Below, one piece after another: positions 5,532 through 5,948 of a stretch of DNA of 5,948 bases. The notes beneath the pieces are model-generated. The model worked only from the letters and a program-made list of their open reading frames with translations. It was not told where the DNA came from and made no database searches. The first letter of the stretch is position 1, and each line of letters begins with the position of its first letter. Both the position numbers and the translations under genes were made by a program. Source of the stretch: SIG440 sp045587485 (GTDB lineage: Bacteria > Bacillota > Clostridia > Monoglobales > Monoglobaceae); contig JAZNCI010000004.1 of the NCBI GenBank assembly GCA_045587485.1, positions 1 through 5,948 of the forward strand. Direction: 5' to 3'.

Positions 5532-5580
5532 TATATATAAAAATCCGACGGAATTATCATCCGTCGGATTTTTATATATA
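5532..5580. terminator. Perfect 20-bp inverted repeat, bidirectional terminator
   Basis: The arms 5532-5551 and 5561-5580 are exact reverse complements, with a 9-nt loop (AATTATCAT). The GC core TCCGACGG/CCGTCGGA is flanked by A5 and T5 runs, so the hairpin terminates in both directions. It lies about 90 nt after the stop of the leftward discoidin-domain gene, whose transcript it presumably ends. Confidence 0.88.
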
Positions 5581-5673
5581 ATTTCTTTTTGCTTAAAATA
5601 TGATGTCACTCGTTGTAATGTTTGTCTAATGCTCCAACATAAAAGTCTGGCTGTTTATTTTATAATTTTTACA

Positions 5674-5948
5674 TTACTCATTGGATACGAACAGTTCCGT
5701 TACCGATACATATGAGCCCAGGCTTGAGCCATAGAAGCTAACTCTTACATAGCGGGCCTTATTGCAAATGTCAAACTGTTCTAAGCCTGTGGTTGTACCA
5801 CTGTTGCGGCCGTTAAATACTTCGGTATAGTGAACACCGTCAATCGAGTGTTCAATCTTAAATTTCTCATAACGTACGTTACCTTCTTGACACGAAATGT
5901 TAAGCTTAAGGTTACCCTCGATAACACTACCAAGATCCAGTATAACGT
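5674..5948 (-). CDS. C-terminal end of an F5/8 type C (discoidin/CBM32-like) domain protein, partial
   Basis: The last 90 residues of a leftward gene are visible, open from the window edge to TAA at 5676-5674. The fragment shows the second half of a discoidin-like beta sandwich: VILDLGS, KFKIEHSIDGVHYTEVF, ARYVRVSFYGSS, then SVTELFVSNE at the terminus. The pattern (K..IE.S.DG..Y..V, RYVR, then S.TE) is typical of F5/8 type C and CBM32 domains, which bind sugars or, in some proteins, phospholipids. In Clostridia such domains usually sit at the ends of secreted glycoside hydrolases or polysaccharide lyases. No sorting signal follows the domain, so the mature protein ends here. The catalytic part, if any, is outside the window, and the substrate cannot be told. 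It is separated from the potassium cluster by three hairpins and the tRNA fragment. Confidence 0.75.
   Translation of the reverse strand, partial: VILDLGSVIEGNLKLNISCQEGNVRYEKFKIEHSIDGVHYTEVFNGRNSGTTTGLEQFDICNKARYVRVSFYGSSLGSYVSVTELFVSNE

Noticed and set aside
5467..5715. Plus-strand frame of 82 codons in the right intergenic region
   Set aside because: It runs through the perfect terminator hairpin and into the antisense of the discoidin-domain gene, has no SD and no recognisable domain.
1..5948. CRISPR array, insertion sequence or transposase
   Set aside because: No spaced repeats of array type and no transposase or integrase motifs on either strand in the window.

Overview
The window looks like chromosomal DNA of an AT-rich, Gram-positive anaerobe of the Bacillota (Clostridia-like). 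The reasons are strong AGGAGG/GGTGG ribosome binding sites, tightly packed or overlapping genes, a KtrAB-type potassium transporter, a KdpDE-type two-component pair, an SdpI-family membrane protein and a tRNA-Leu(UAG) fragment of the Firmicutes type. The species cannot be fixed from the sequence.

Positions 1-5098 hold one leftward (minus-strand) cluster. In transcription order it contains: ktrB (potassium-translocating subunit, ATG at 5098), ktrA (cytoplasmic RCK gating subunit), an unannotated 52-residue single-span membrane miniprotein (2909-3067), a shortened KdpD-like sensor kinase (start best placed at 2838), a KdpE-like response regulator (165-866), and the beginning of an SdpI/DUF1648-family membrane protein cut by the left window edge. 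ktrB to ktrA is 13 nt apart, kdpD and kdpE overlap by 8 nt, and the stop codon of kdpE lies inside the ribosome binding site of the SdpI-like gene. The sensor-regulator pair sits beside KtrAB, and no kdpFABC genes are present in the window. The natural reading is a self-contained potassium module: the kinase senses potassium, turgor or c-di-AMP and the regulator drives the ktr promoter.

Two promoters are visible. The one before ktrB has an extended -10 (TGATACAAT), a poor -35 and upstream TTAATGC repeats with an 11-bp period, which is how an OmpR/KdpE-family activated promoter usually looks. The one before kdpD has near-consensus -35 and extended -10 boxes, suggesting basal expression of the sensor pair.

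The stretch 5099-5673 has no convincing protein gene but is full of structure: the ktr promoter and operator-like repeats, a long imperfect hairpin with a leftward T-run (5274-5318), a 3' half of tRNA-Leu(UAG) ending in CCA and followed by its own rho-independent terminator, and a perfect 20-bp bidirectional terminator. The tRNA half begins in the anticodon loop, the classic breakpoint of tyrosine-recombinase integration, so it may be the far attachment site of an integrated element. By the usual geometry the element would lie to the left, on the potassium-module side.

At the right edge, 5674-5948 holds the C-terminal end of a leftward gene with an F5/8 type C (discoidin/CBM32-like) carbohydrate-binding fold, probably from a large secreted or surface enzyme.
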